From the NCBI GenBank assembly GCA_964252015.1, contig CAXULW010000018.1:1-64000 (forward strand): 64,000 bases of DNA, written 5' to 3'. The DNA comes from CAXSBR01 sp964252015. GTDB taxonomy: Bacteria > Actinomycetota > Actinomycetes > Mycobacteriales > Jatrophihabitantaceae. A model generated the notes under the pieces. It had not been told where the DNA came from, did no database searches, and saw only the letters and a program-made list of their open reading frames with translations. Position 1 is the stretch's first letter, and each line of letters starts with the position of its first letter. The position numbers and the translations under genes were made by a program. Below, piece after piece: positions 33,134 to 42,156 of this stretch.

Positions 33134-35788
33134 GTGTCAGCTCGGTTTGCGATCCGCAACGGCGTCAGCGTCCGCCAGCGGCTGCTCGCACTGGTCTTCG
33201 TTCCGCTGCTGGGTTGCGGCGCGGTGGCGGTGACGCGACTCGTGTCGTCGTCGAACAGCGCGCGGGCGGCCGGCCGGGCAGCAGAGGCCATCAGCAGTGC
33301 TGCGGCCGTGGCCGCGGTCCGGGCCGCGTTCGAACAGGAGATTTTTCCGGCGTTGTCGGCTGCAGCCGTGCGCGATCCCGTGGTGTTCAACGGGAGGAGG
33401 CCTCCGCCGGCGGTCGTCTCGGCTGCGGCCAACTCGGTCGCCGATCAGCTGCCGACGCTGCGGGTGGCGACCGACGCCGCGCTGTCCCGGATGGCCGACG
33501 ACACGCCGGAGGTCGAGGCGGCGAGCCGGTTCTCGCTCATGCTGGACGAAGTGCGCGCGAGTATCGATCAAGCATCGGTGCTATCGCAGGCGTTGAGCGA
33601 GGCGACGACGTTCCTGGGGTCGATGGCGGTGGTCGAGACGGCCCTACTCGAGTCGGGCACCGCCGCCGGGCTGGACGTGGCTGGTGTCGCGGCATTGCGC
33701 GACGTCGAGCTGGTGGCCCGGGCCATCAACACCGCGGTGCAGGAGGTCGGCCTTTACAGCGCAACCCAGCTCTCGTCGACCGGCCCGCATGCCTCCCATT
33801 TGCAGGACTGGGCCGAAGGTTGGGGCGCGTTCGCCGCCGCCTCGGCCGCCATCTCGAACCAGGCGGCGCCGGCGGTCGCCGCGTCGTGGAACGCGACGAA
33901 CAACAACTCCCACGTCCGGGCCGTCAACACGTTCCTGGCCGCCGAGGTCGCGCCGACCGGGATCATTTCGGGCAGCCGGGTGGTCGGACTCATTGTGGAG
34001 GACGGAGCCCGCAACAAGGCGTATAGCGCCGTTCTCGCCACCGCCTACGAACGGGCGCTGGCTATAGGCCGGGCGCAGCAGCACCGCGCCAAGGTACAGC
34101 TGGCGGAGATGATCGCGTTCGTCATAGCCATCGTCGCGGTTAGCGTCATCATCTCCGTCGTGGTCGGTCGATCCATCACCCGGCCCCTCCAGCGGCTCGG
34201 GGCGCAGGCCACGCGGATCAGCGAAGGCGAACTCGCCGATGTCGACGTCGAAGGTCCGCTGGAGGTGCGCACCGTCGCGCTCGCCCTTTCTGGCTCGGTG
34301 GCCAGCCTGCGCAATATCGAAGCGTACGCGGCGGCCGTCGCGGCCGGAGACCTGACCAACTCGGCCATCCGGACGCCGCTGCCCGGTCGGTTGGGTGAGG
34401 TCGTGCACTCCTCGGCCGCCCGGATCATCGGCGCGATCAACGAACGCGAGATCGCCCAGCTTGAGCTCGTGCACCGCGCCGCACACGACGCGCTGACCGA
34501 GCTGCCCAACCGTCCACAGGCCATCGCGCTCATCGGGCAGGCCCTGCACCGGGCCCAGCGGTCCTCGGGGGAAACCGCGCTCATGTTCGTCGACCTCGAC
34601 TACTTCAAGGCCGTTAACGACACCTTCGGTCACGAGACGGGCGATGACGTGCTCAAGACGGTAGCCCACAGAATGCTCCGTACCGTGCGTGAGGGCGACA
34701 GCGTCGCGCGTCTCGGCGGTGACGAGTTCGTGGTCTTGTTGGAAGGCATCGGCGCTGACCAGGCTGAAGTCGTCCGGTTGGCCAATCGACTGGTGGACGA
34801 GATATCCGTCGACATGACGATCTCCGGAAATGTAATCCGCGTCGGGGCCAGCATCGGCATCGCCGTCTGCCGGGACGGCTACGTCGACGCGGATCGATTG
34901 CTTCGCGAAGCCGATGCCGCGGCCTACCGGGCCAAGAACGGCGGACGGGGTCGCGTGGACGTATTCGACGACGATCTGCGCAACGAACTCACTCAGCGGG
35001 CGGAGATCGAGCGTGCGCTCGGGTTCGGCCTGGACCGGGGCGAGTTCGTCCTGCACTACCAGCCGGTAGTCAATCTGCGTACCGGCGCGACGCACAGTGT
35101 GGAGGCCTTGATCCGATGGATCCGCCCGGGCCACGGCGTCGTTGCTCCCGACGAATTCATTCCGGTGGCCGAACGCTCGACCCTGATCAACGAGATCGGC
35201 CGGTGGGCGCTGAACGAGGCCACCGACCAACTCGCGCGATGGCACCTGGCCGGTGTTGCGCGGGATCAGCTCGGGATGGCCGTCAACATTTCGGGACGGC
35301 ACCTGAGCAGCCACCAGCTCATCAGCGATGTCAGCGGCGCACTGGAACGCTCCGGCATCGAGGCCCGGCGGCTCATCTTGGAGATCACAGAGACCATGCT
35401 GATCGACGACCCGGTCGCCACCCTCAATCTGAAGACCCTGCGCGCGATGGGCGTGCGCATCTCGATCGACGACTTCGGTACCGGCTTCACCTCGATCGGC
35501 CAGCTGCCCAAACTGAACGTTGACTCACTCAAGATTGACCGCAGCTTCGTCGCCTCGGAAGATCCGACCCAGCAGGGCCTGGTCATGCTCATGGTCGCTT
35601 CGGCCCACGCCTTCGGGTTGTCGGTTGTAGCCGAAGGAATCGAGAACCTCGAGCAGGCCGACCGGCTGCGCGCCGCCGGTGCCGAGTACGGCCAGGGTTA
35701 CTTATTCGCCCGGCCGAAGCCATCGGCGACCGTCTTCCCCTTGCCCGTCCGCCGGGTGCGGACCCTGTCCAAGCAGCCAACCACGTAG
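33134..35788 (+). CDS. Membrane GGDEF-EAL cyclic-di-GMP protein
   Basis: This 884-residue protein has a first membrane helix at about 17-36 and a long extracytoplasmic helical sensor (about 37-325) resembling nitrate/nitrite-sensing NIT-type domains. A second helix lies at about 326-345, then HAMP (about 346-400), GGDEF (about 435-600) with the intact RLGGDEF active site near 528, and EAL (about 610-865) with VEALIRWI near 655 and DDFGTGFTS near 778. Both cyclase and phosphodiesterase signatures look intact, so it may make or degrade cyclic-di-GMP depending on the signal. GTG at 33134 was chosen because the membrane helix follows directly. Confidence 0.9.
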   Translation: MSARFAIRNGVSVRQRLLALVFVPLLGCGAVAVTRLVSSSNSARAAGRAAEAISSAAAVAAVRAAFEQEIFPALSAAAVRDPVVFNGRRPPPAVVSAAANSVADQLPTLRVATDAALSRMADDTPEVEAASRFSLMLDEVRASIDQASVLSQALSEATTFLGSMAVVETALLESGTAAGLDVAGVAALRDVELVARAINTAVQEVGLYSATQLSSTGPHASHLQDWAEGWGAFAAASAAISNQAAPAVAASWNATNNNSHVRAVNTFLAAEVAPTGIISGSRVVGLIVEDGARNKAYSAVLATAYERALAIGRAQQHRAKVQLAEMIAFVIAIVAVSVIISVVVGRSITRPLQRLGAQATRISEGELADVDVEGPLEVRTVALALSGSVASLRNIEAYAAAVAAGDLTNSAIRTPLPGRLGEVVHSSAARIIGAINEREIAQLELVHRAAHDALTELPNRPQAIALIGQALHRAQRSSGETALMFVDLDYFKAVNDTFGHETGDDVLKTVAHRMLRTVREGDSVARLGGDEFVVLLEGIGADQAEVVRLANRLVDEISVDMTISGNVIRVGASIGIAVCRDGYVDADRLLREADAAAYRAKNGGRGRVDVFDDDLRNELTQRAEIERALGFGLDRGEFVLHYQPVVNLRTGATHSVEALIRWIRPGHGVVAPDEFIPVAERSTLINEIGRWALNEATDQLARWHLAGVARDQLGMAVNISGRHLSSHQLISDVSGALERSGIEARRLILEITETMLIDDPVATLNLKTLRAMGVRISIDDFGTGFTSIGQLPKLNVDSLKIDRSFVASEDPTQQGLVMLMVASAHAFGLSVVAEGIENLEQADRLRAAGAEYGQGYLFARPKPSATVFPLPVRRVRTLSKQPTT

Positions 35789-36014
35789 GAAACAGGGTTC
35801 GTTCGCCGGCGTGAGGCCGGGCTGGCGCGAGCCGTCGTCCGCCCAGTAGGCGCAGGGTTGATCGTCGGGAGGAGCGGGTCACGCGGGCAGCGACGCTGAC
35901 CCATTGGCGGCGGACGGCGGCGGTGGCTTTCGAGTGCAAGGCCGAGGCTAGCGCACTGCCGGCGCGGATGAGGTCAACGCAATCGCGGCCGGGACGAGCC
36001 AGTCTGAGTTCGCG

Positions 36015-36400
36015 GTGAAGTGCTTCCGCGTTGTCTTGAGTCATCCGGCTGGTGTCCATGACGCGCGAGCTGCGACCCTGGAAGACGTCGCCGGGTTCGT
36101 CGCGTGGCTGCGTTCAAGCCGTTCCTGCACTCAGCAAGAGCGGCCCGCAGCGACACCGGACGATCAAGCGGCCACGCCGGCTCGGCGGCGACCGCGGATC
36201 CTGCCCGCACGCGAAGCGCGGACGATCCTGACGCCCCGCGAGTATCTGCGGGATCGCCTGCTCTTCGCGGTGTGCTGGACTGCGGGATTCGGATCGGCGA
36301 GGCGATCGGGTTGCGGCACGCGGACCTGGCGATGGCGAACGGCAGGTCGATGTGGTGCCACGCGCGAACAACAACCGGGTTCACGGTTTCAGGCTGAATC
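36015..36400 (+). pseudogene. Tyrosine recombinase (integrase) remnant
   Basis: One frame carries ATLEDVAGFVAWLRS and PRILPAREARTILTPR, then YLRDRLLFAV. The homologous continuation, LDCGIRIGEAIGLRHADLA, with the first catalytic Arg, lies in a second frame, and a third frame gives VPRANNNRVHGF. This matches the core-binding and early catalytic part of actinobacterial tyrosine recombinases, but with at least two frameshifts and no catalytic Tyr. No attachment site could be identified. Confidence 0.68.
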
Positions 36401-36416
36401 AGATCCTTGGCCGTCG

Positions 36417-36779
36417 TCAGACGGTCTTGAACTGGTCGAGCTGGCGTGCGCCCTTCGCTCGTCCTTGCTTGTATCGAGTCGGAGGTATACCCGCCTGCCG
36501 CAGCGCTGCGGCAAGGATGACCTCCTTGCGGTAAGTCCGGTGCCCGTAGACGACGTGGGCGACGGGTGGGTCGACGGGGTTGAGAAGCCGGTCGAACCAC
36601 ATAGGGAGGTCGTCTCGGACGGTGCGCTTGGCTAACTCGATTCCCGGAAGCTGCGCGGCCACGTCGATATCTCCGCCGGACTGGTGATCGGCAGTGAGTG
36701 CCGCGAGCATCGCGCGGCGATCGCGGCCGGTGAGGCCGACACGTTTCAGCAGCCATCGCTCATGCAAGTTCAAGATCAC
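36417..36779 (-). CDS. Hypothetical protein
   Basis: This 120-residue protein of unknown family begins ILNLHERWLLKRVGL and contains ADHQSGGDIDVAAQLPGIEL, DDLPMWFDRLLNPVDPPV and HVVYGHRTYRKEVILAAALRQ. The composition looks like a real soluble protein, and codon third positions are G/C-rich like its neighbours. No signal peptide or membrane helix is seen. It lies between integrase debris and a strong hairpin, so it could be mobile-element cargo. The start (GTG at 36779) is tentative. Confidence 0.5.
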   Translation of the reverse strand: MILNLHERWLLKRVGLTGRDRRAMLAALTADHQSGGDIDVAAQLPGIELAKRTVRDDLPMWFDRLLNPVDPPVAHVVYGHRTYRKEVILAAALRQAGIPPTRYKQGRAKGARQLDQFKTV

Positions 36780-37085
36780 CGGTCAAAGCGTAGCCATACA
36801 ACCCGGCATGAGCGCAGGAGTGAATGTCCTGATCGCGCTCATCTGAATCTCCCCAGACCTGCCTACTGAATATCCCCACCCGTGTGGCTCCGCCGAGATG
36901 GCGGGACCCCTTCGATGCTGGCGGTCTCTGACCACACACCAGCGCTCGAAGGGGTTCCTGCTGCTCATGCTCACACGGGAGTACGACATCGACATACACG
37001 CGGCGCAGTTGCACCGCGGCGTATCTGTCGTGCTGCGCGAGCCCGTTGCGTGCGGCGGCGTGCGTATGCCAGCCGCTCTGGAGCG
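36780..37085. other. Gene-poor stretch with a strong hairpin
   Basis: About 306 bases between the hypothetical gene and the SDR. It contains the hairpin at 36907-36954 (listed separately) and a reading frame of about 60 codons with no recognisable product (HAAQLHRGVSVVLREPV). Two similar TGGGGATATT / TGGGGAGATT stretches on the minus strand near 36850-36880 resemble insertion-sequence junctions, but this is not certain. Confidence 0.35.
36907..36954. repeat. 48-bp near-perfect hairpin
   Basis: CCCCTTCGA (36907-36915) pairs with TCGAAGGGG (36946-36954). Inside it GCTGG (36917-36921) pairs with CCAGC (36939-36943), around a 17-base loop. There is no T tract, so it is not a classical terminator. 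It may be an insertion-sequence or integration structure. Confidence 0.6.
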
Positions 37086-37826
37086 CTAACTCTGCAGGGT
37101 GGGCCGGATGGTCATGTCGCCGATCTCGACGTCCTGCGGTTGTTCGATCGCGAAGGCGATGGCGCCGGCGATGGCCTCCGGTGGGAGACCGAACTTGGCC
37201 ATGCCGTCGCGGATCTGCTGACGCACGGCGGGGTCATCGATGGAGTCGGCCAGTTCGGTCCGGACGTACCCGGGTGAGATCGAGGTGGTGCGCAGGACGC
37301 CGTCTGTCGACTCCTGGCGCAGACCCTCGAGGAAGGTTCGGACGGCGTTCTTGGTGGCGGCGTACATCGCCATGGTCGGGGTGATCTTCAAACCGGCGGT
37401 AGACACTGTCGTGACAAGGTGTCCTTGGCCCTGACGTCGAAAAACGGGCAACGCGGCCGCGATCCCATACATAACTCCGCGCAGGTTGACGTCGATCATC
37501 GACGACCAGCCCTCGACATCGAGGTCGGCCACCGAGCTGATCTTGCTGATACCCGCGTTGCTGACGAGGACGTCGAGGCGGCCGTACTCCTCGACGGCGC
37601 GAGCAACGAACTGGTGAAGGTCCTCGCGATGGGTGACATCGACGCCGACCGTGATCGCCCGACCGCCCTTGTCTCTGATCCGGGCGGCCCTCGCCTCCAG
37701 ACGATCGACCCGGCGCGCCCCGAGCACGACTGCTGCGCCCCGCTCAGCGAGCAAGAGTGCGGTGGCCTGTCCTATCCCGCTGCTCGCGCCGGTGATAGCG
37801 ACAACCTTGCCGTCAATTCCAGACAT
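37086..37826 (-). CDS. Short-chain dehydrogenase/reductase
   Basis: This 246-residue SDR has the TGASSGIGQATALLL cofactor motif near residue 12, LVSNAGISK near 88, a catalytic Ser in VTTVSTAGLKI and the MYAATKNAV Tyr/Lys pair. It looks like the NADP-dependent YdfG/serine-dehydrogenase-like group. ATG at 37826 follows GGGGAG. It is divergent from a TetR gene, with two matching operators between them, so it is very probably repressed by that protein and induced by its ligand. Confidence 0.9.
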   Translation of the reverse strand: MSGIDGKVVAITGASSGIGQATALLLAERGAAVVLGARRVDRLEARAARIRDKGGRAITVGVDVTHREDLHQFVARAVEEYGRLDVLVSNAGISKISSVADLDVEGWSSMIDVNLRGVMYGIAAALPVFRRQGQGHLVTTVSTAGLKITPTMAMYAATKNAVRTFLEGLRQESTDGVLRTTSISPGYVRTELADSIDDPAVRQQIRDGMAKFGLPPEAIAGAIAFAIEQPQDVEIGDMTIRPTLQS

Positions 37827-37848
37827 GTAAGCTCCCCTTGGCCGAATT

Positions 37849-37892
37849 GGACAGTTGTCCGTTTCTCTCCCCACCGTAGCGGACAACTGTCC
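37849..37892. promoter_or_regulatory. Twin palindromic operators between SDR and TetR genes
   Basis: GGACAGTTGTCC (37849-37860) and GGACAACTGTCC (37881-37892) are each palindromic (GGACA/TGTCC arms) and are exact reverse complements of one another. Both are followed by GTTT. Their starts are 32 bases apart, about three helical turns, so two TetR dimers would sit on the same face of the DNA. Confidence 0.8.
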
Positions 37893-37921
37893 GTTTAGCT
37901 TCTCATCAAAGTCGAGGCCCC

Positions 37922-38473
37922 TTGCTCGAGCCGCAGCGTCGCGCCGATGCCATGGCGAACCGTGCCCGCATCGTCGAGGCCGCGCGCACGATAATCGCGG
38001 CATCGGACGAACTGAAACTCAGCGCCGTCGCCACCCGTGCCGGGGTAGGGCAGGCGACGTTCTATCGTCATTTCCCGACGCGCGAGGCGTTGCTGGCCGA
38101 GGTCTACCGCAACGACGTCGACGATCTTGTCGCCGCCGCATCGACGTTGCTGGCGCAGTACGAACCACTCGAGGCGCTCCGCCGTTGGTTCGCGCGGGTG
38201 GCCGACTACGCCAAGGTCAAGCGCGAGGTCTTCGCTGCGGTCGAGATTGGTGTCTGGACCGATCTTTCCGCGCACAGCCAAGGCCCGATCGGCGACGCGA
38301 TAACCCTGCTGCTCGACGCCGGAAAGCGCGCCGGCTCGCTCCGTCCCGACGTCGACGCTCGCGACGTCGTGCTCCTCATCGGTTACCTGTCGCGCATCGA
38401 TCAGGCCGAGGCCGACCAGCGCGGCCGCCACCTGCTGGCTATCGTCCTTGACGGTCTACGGTCTCGCAGGTAG
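37922..38473 (+). CDS. TetR/AcrR-family regulator
   Basis: This 183-residue TetR protein has a helix-turn-helix near residues 14-60 (RIVEAARTIIAASDELKLSA, RAGVGQATFYRHFPTREALLAEVY) and a helical ligand-binding half. TTG at 37922 was preferred to ATG at 37952 because related proteins normally keep residues like RRADAMANR before the first helix. It is divergent from the SDR, and the twin palindromes between them are its likely binding sites, so it should control both itself and the SDR. Confidence 0.87.
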   Translation: MLEPQRRADAMANRARIVEAARTIIAASDELKLSAVATRAGVGQATFYRHFPTREALLAEVYRNDVDDLVAAASTLLAQYEPLEALRRWFARVADYAKVKREVFAAVEIGVWTDLSAHSQGPIGDAITLLLDAGKRAGSLRPDVDARDVVLLIGYLSRIDQAEADQRGRHLLAIVLDGLRSRR

Positions 38474-38580
38474 CCCTACAGTCCGCCCCAAAGATCAAGG
38501 CGCGAGCACGGGCCCCTACCGGAGAAGGCGATAATCACCGACTGCAGGCGCACCGAAGACGACGTGCGCGCGACCGGGGG

Positions 38581-39414
38581 GTGAACAACCCGCACCAGGC
38601 CTACCCAGGGCCGGGCGGTCGGACGGACACTCTGCGGGTGCATCTGCCGTCGAGCGTGCAGCGCGTGCTTTCCTCGGCCGAGCAGGGCGTGAGCGTGGCC
38701 ACGGCTCGCCGAGCGCGTAGCTATCCCTGCCCGGCCATGGCCGCGAACGGTTACGTCGTTCGCGAAGACTTCCTCGACCGCGTCGACGTGGAGACGGCGA
38801 TGGCGGCGTTCGCTCCGTACCGGGACCGTCGCACCGTGAGTGCCCCGACACCCGAATCGAGGGTCGTGGATCGTGACCGTCGCGACGGCCGCGACCAGCA
38901 GGTGCGCCAGTTGATGCGCGCCGAAACGGTCAGCCCGATCCTGGGAGATCTGTTCCGATCCGGTCGGATCGAGGCGACGATGAGCGAGCTGACGGGCCGT
39001 GTGCTGAGCATGGGCGGAATGACGGTCCAAATCGATTGGCCGGACACGTCGACCAAGCGCGGCCTGCACGTCGACAGTCACTGGCCCCCGACCTACAAGT
39101 CGTTCATCTACCTCAGCGACGTGCCCGACCCGGAGCACGGCCCGTTCTCGGTCGTGCCGGGAAGCCACCGCCATCGGATCCGCAAGGTCCGCGCCGTGCT
39201 GGCAGATCACCGTCATCACCGGCCGCGCACCGATGTGGACTTCGAGTACTCGCTTGCAGAAGCGCATTGCCTCACGGGGCCGGCGGGCACGGCCATATTT
39301 GCTGATCAACGCCTGGCCCACGCCGGCTGGCCCGGCCACACGACGGGCGTGCGGTTCATGGTCGTCAGCTACCTGTACGAAGTCGGCGTTCACGCGCCGG
39401 CGTTCCTGCGCTAG
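38581..39414 (+). CDS. Phytanoyl-CoA-dioxygenase-like (PhyH) oxygenase
   Basis: This 277-residue protein has a double-stranded beta-helix iron/2-oxoglutarate oxygenase pattern. The HxD pair is in GLHVDSHWPP (about residue 162), SVVPGSHRHR follows, the distal His is in RLAHAGWPGH (about 245), and an Arg shortly after would bind 2-oxoglutarate. PhyH relatives hydroxylate many small molecules. The N-terminal 50 residues are low-complexity, so the GTG at 38581 is less certain than an internal ATG near 38737. It converges with a second PhyH-like gene at 39453-40544. Confidence 0.72.
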   Translation: MNNPHQAYPGPGGRTDTLRVHLPSSVQRVLSSAEQGVSVATARRARSYPCPAMAANGYVVREDFLDRVDVETAMAAFAPYRDRRTVSAPTPESRVVDRDRRDGRDQQVRQLMRAETVSPILGDLFRSGRIEATMSELTGRVLSMGGMTVQIDWPDTSTKRGLHVDSHWPPTYKSFIYLSDVPDPEHGPFSVVPGSHRHRIRKVRAVLADHRHHRPRTDVDFEYSLAEAHCLTGPAGTAIFADQRLAHAGWPGHTTGVRFMVVSYLYEVGVHAPAFLR

Positions 39415-39452
39415 TAGCCCGGGAGAACCCACAGATCAAAGCGCGTGCGCCG

Positions 39453-40544
39453 CTAACGCGCGAACTCCGCGACCAGGGCGTCCATCGTCTCCGGATGCCG
39501 CAGGTGGGCCATCCGCAGCTCCTCCGGATGGCGTCGGTAGTAGTTGCCGAGCCCGGCGCGAAGGAGCAGGCCTTGGTCCTCGAGCGCCCGCCGGTACTCG
39601 AACGAGAAGTCCTTGTAGTGCAGTTCCCGACGGGCATAGCGAAAGTAGGAGTAAAGCCGCTCGGAGTGGTGGTTGTCCCGGCCGAAAACGAGCGACAACG
39701 TGAACTTGGCCGCTTGGCGGTATCCGGTGACCTTGCCGTCAGCGACCCGGCGGCCGGCGTGATACATCCGTTCGTCGAACACGAGTAGGTCCCCGGCCAT
39801 GGCCTTCCAGGCGAGCGGAATCGTCTTCTGGCGGTCAGTGAAGGTGCGGTTCGGATCGGCCGGTGGCTCGATCACCAGTTGCCCGGAGCGGCGCTCGATC
39901 GACTTGACCAGGTCCCGGTCCATCTCCAGGGGCGACAGGTGCGAGCCGCACATGATTCCCATGGCCGCGTTGTCACTTTCCAGATACAGGATCGCCTTCA
40001 CGACGGCGAACTGGCCGTCACTCCAATCAGGGGCGTCGGAGGCGTCGTGCGCGCGGTGGACGCTGTCGCGATGCCATCCGGCAGTGTCGTGCAAATAATG
40101 CAGATCGGACACTTGCAGAAACCGGGCGTCAACGCCGATCGAAGCACGAACAGCGCCGAGAACCCGCGGGTCGAACAGCACGTCGCGGGTGGATGGGAAC
40201 TTGTTCGTGGCGTCCACCCGGGTGTACTCGACCCCCGGTTCGATCCCGGCCTCGGTCTTCAGCTGGGCGGCCAGGCGGGCGCACTCGTCGACGGGGACCA
40301 GACCACGAAACACAGTGAACCCGTTCTGCCGGATCGCATCCGAAGGGCTCAGGGGCACACCCTCGGTCCGGGTCTTGGGATCGGACAGAAGCGAGCGCGT
40401 CCTGACGGCCGCCACCGCCCTCCTTGGGCGAAGCTGTCGGGCCACTCGCCCCGGATCCGCGGACAGTTCCTTGAGACGGCCGACGACCCCACCCGAACCG
40501 ACCTGTGGTGACCCGCGGTGAGGCGTCCTCGACGTGGTTGCCAT
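39453..40544 (-). CDS. Phytanoyl-CoA-dioxygenase-like (PhyH) oxygenase
   Basis: This 363-residue protein has the iron-binding HxD in AGWHRDSVHRA (about residue 158) and the distal His in RMYHAGRRVADG (about 260), followed by a conserved Arg region (YRQAAKFTLSLVFGRDN). It is longer than the 38581 gene, and the two differ enough to suggest different substrates. ATG at 40544 was chosen; an earlier ATG at 40583 adds residues without family similarity. It is convergent with the other PhyH gene, with only 38 bases between stop codons. Confidence 0.78.
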   Translation of the reverse strand: MATTSRTPHRGSPQVGSGGVVGRLKELSADPGRVARQLRPRRAVAAVRTRSLLSDPKTRTEGVPLSPSDAIRQNGFTVFRGLVPVDECARLAAQLKTEAGIEPGVEYTRVDATNKFPSTRDVLFDPRVLGAVRASIGVDARFLQVSDLHYLHDTAGWHRDSVHRAHDASDAPDWSDGQFAVVKAILYLESDNAAMGIMCGSHLSPLEMDRDLVKSIERRSGQLVIEPPADPNRTFTDRQKTIPLAWKAMAGDLLVFDERMYHAGRRVADGKVTGYRQAAKFTLSLVFGRDNHHSERLYSYFRYARRELHYKDFSFEYRRALEDQGLLLRAGLGNYYRRHPEELRMAHLRHPETMDALVAEFAR

Positions 40545-40682
40545 GAGTGGCAAACTGCCCCGCGCGCTCGTCGGTGACAACAAACAGCCGGAGACGAATA
40601 ACCCAACAACAAGCCGACTGCGAGCAACTATCCGTGTTGTTCCTTGGTCCAGTTTCTGGCCCGCCGTCAGGCTGAAACATGC

Positions 40683-41948
40683 TCAGCTGTCACGAAGGGC
40701 GGTTTCGGAGTGGACTGCGTGGTGCAGGGGGCGCCAGCCGGCTGCGGTTGCGGCGAGCAGCATGGCCGCGACGGCTGCAGTGGCCGCTCTAACCCCGGCC
40801 CAGTCGGCGATGCCGCCAACGATGATCGCGGTGAACGGTCCCATCCCGGGTGTGGCCATCGTCCAAGCTCCCATAACGCGTCCGCGCATGTCCGAGCGGG
40901 CGCGCAGTTGGACCAGGGTGTTGGCGCTCGCGATGAACCAGATGGACATGAAACCGGTCAGCGCGATCGCGATTACTCCGACAACCAGGTCGAAGGAGAG
41001 GGCGACGAGTGCGGTGGACGCGGTGGTCAGGGCGGCCAGGCGGGCCACCGTACGTCCGTTCAGTTCGCCGTGCGTGCGGGCGGCCAGCACCGCGCCGGGC
41101 AGGGCGCCCACGCCGAACGCGGCGACGAGGCCGCCGTAGCCGCCGCCGTTCAGGTGATAGATATGGCGGGCCAGCAGCGGGAACAGCACGCCTGGGTTGA
41201 ACAGGGGGCCGGTAGCCGCCGCGAGTACCAGACACGCGCGGATCTCGGGCACGGACCAGGCGTAACGCAGACCGGCCCGCGTCGAGCCCGGCTCCTTCGC
41301 GGGCCGGTGCCATGGCGCAGGACCATTCACTGTGCCACGGCGCCGATGAGCGATGAGCACCACCAGTGGTGGTAGGAAAGACAGGGCGTTGACCAGGAAA
41401 CATGCGGCTGGGCCATCCGCAACCAGCAGAGCACCGCCGAGCCCAGGTCCGACGACCCGTGATGCGTTCAGCACGACCTCGTACAGGCTGACCGCGCTGA
41501 CCAAGCGGTCTCGCCCGACCAGCTCCTGAACATAGATTTGACGGCCCGGGCTGTCGGCGGCGGTGACGATGCCGGTAAGTGCAGACAGGACCAGGATCGC
41601 CGGGAACGTCACCCGATCGGTCGCGGTGAGCACGAACAAGGCCGTGCTCAGCACGACGAACAGCACCTGAGTGACGATGAGCAGTTTGCGCAGGTCCACC
41701 CGGTCGATCAGCGCACCGGCCGATGCGCTGCCCAGCAGTACCGGCAGCATCGTGAACACCGACAGCAACGCCAGGTCCACGCCGCGGCCGGTGAGCTGGA
41801 GAACGAGCCATGCGGCCGCAACCGACTGCGTCATCAACCCGGACGCGGACAGCACCTGACTGGTGAACCACCACCGGAACGGCGCAATCGCCAATGAGGC
41901 AAACGGGTTCGCCGGAGCCGCGGTTCGTTCCGGGCTGTTGCTCGTCAT
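40683..41948 (-). CDS. MFS transporter, EntS/multidrug-exporter-like
   Basis: This 421-residue protein has about 12 membrane helices, beginning FRWWFTSQVLSASGLMTQSV. The loop after helix two holds an ALIDRVDLRKLL motif-A-like stretch. A long cytoplasmic loop (HRRRGTVNGPAPWHRPAKEP) splits the two halves. The pattern matches the MFS_3 group that includes enterobactin exporters and macrolide efflux pumps, and export of a small molecule is likely. ATG at 41948 is preferred over 41969 because it starts just before the conserved region. It appears to be a single-gene unit. Confidence 0.82.
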   Translation of the reverse strand: MTSNSPERTAAPANPFASLAIAPFRWWFTSQVLSASGLMTQSVAAAWLVLQLTGRGVDLALLSVFTMLPVLLGSASAGALIDRVDLRKLLIVTQVLFVVLSTALFVLTATDRVTFPAILVLSALTGIVTAADSPGRQIYVQELVGRDRLVSAVSLYEVVLNASRVVGPGLGGALLVADGPAACFLVNALSFLPPLVVLIAHRRRGTVNGPAPWHRPAKEPGSTRAGLRYAWSVPEIRACLVLAAATGPLFNPGVLFPLLARHIYHLNGGGYGGLVAAFGVGALPGAVLAARTHGELNGRTVARLAALTTASTALVALSFDLVVGVIAIALTGFMSIWFIASANTLVQLRARSDMRGRVMGAWTMATPGMGPFTAIIVGGIADWAGVRAATAAVAAMLLAATAAGWRPLHHAVHSETALRDS

Positions 41949-42156
41949 CACCAACCATTCACCAAGCACACCGGACGCGACCGTGACGATTCAAACCTAC
42001 GTGATACCACCGAGACGGCATCGCGATGACGGTCGCGGCCGCCACGCGCTGCCAAAGGGAGGATGACGCTCAGGTCGTAGCGGCCTCGTTGTGGATGGTC
42101 GCTATCCGGAGCCGTGGGTCCCGTTCGGCGCCGTGCGAGAAACGCGGCGTCGAGCG

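Noticed and set aside
33644..35314. 556-codon minus-strand frame opposite the GGDEF-EAL gene
   Set aside because: Antisense to intact GGDEF and EAL motifs; no credible protein family.
35589..36059. 156-codon minus-strand frame downstream of the GGDEF-EAL gene
   Set aside because: Its first half reads somewhat naturally but the rest is antisense to the EAL end and Arg-rich; no family recognised.
36907..36954. Rho-independent terminator
   Set aside because: Strong stem but no T tract on either strand.
36898..37089. 63-codon frame with HAAQLHRGVSVVLREPV
   Set aside because: No start context and no recognisable family; likely integration debris.
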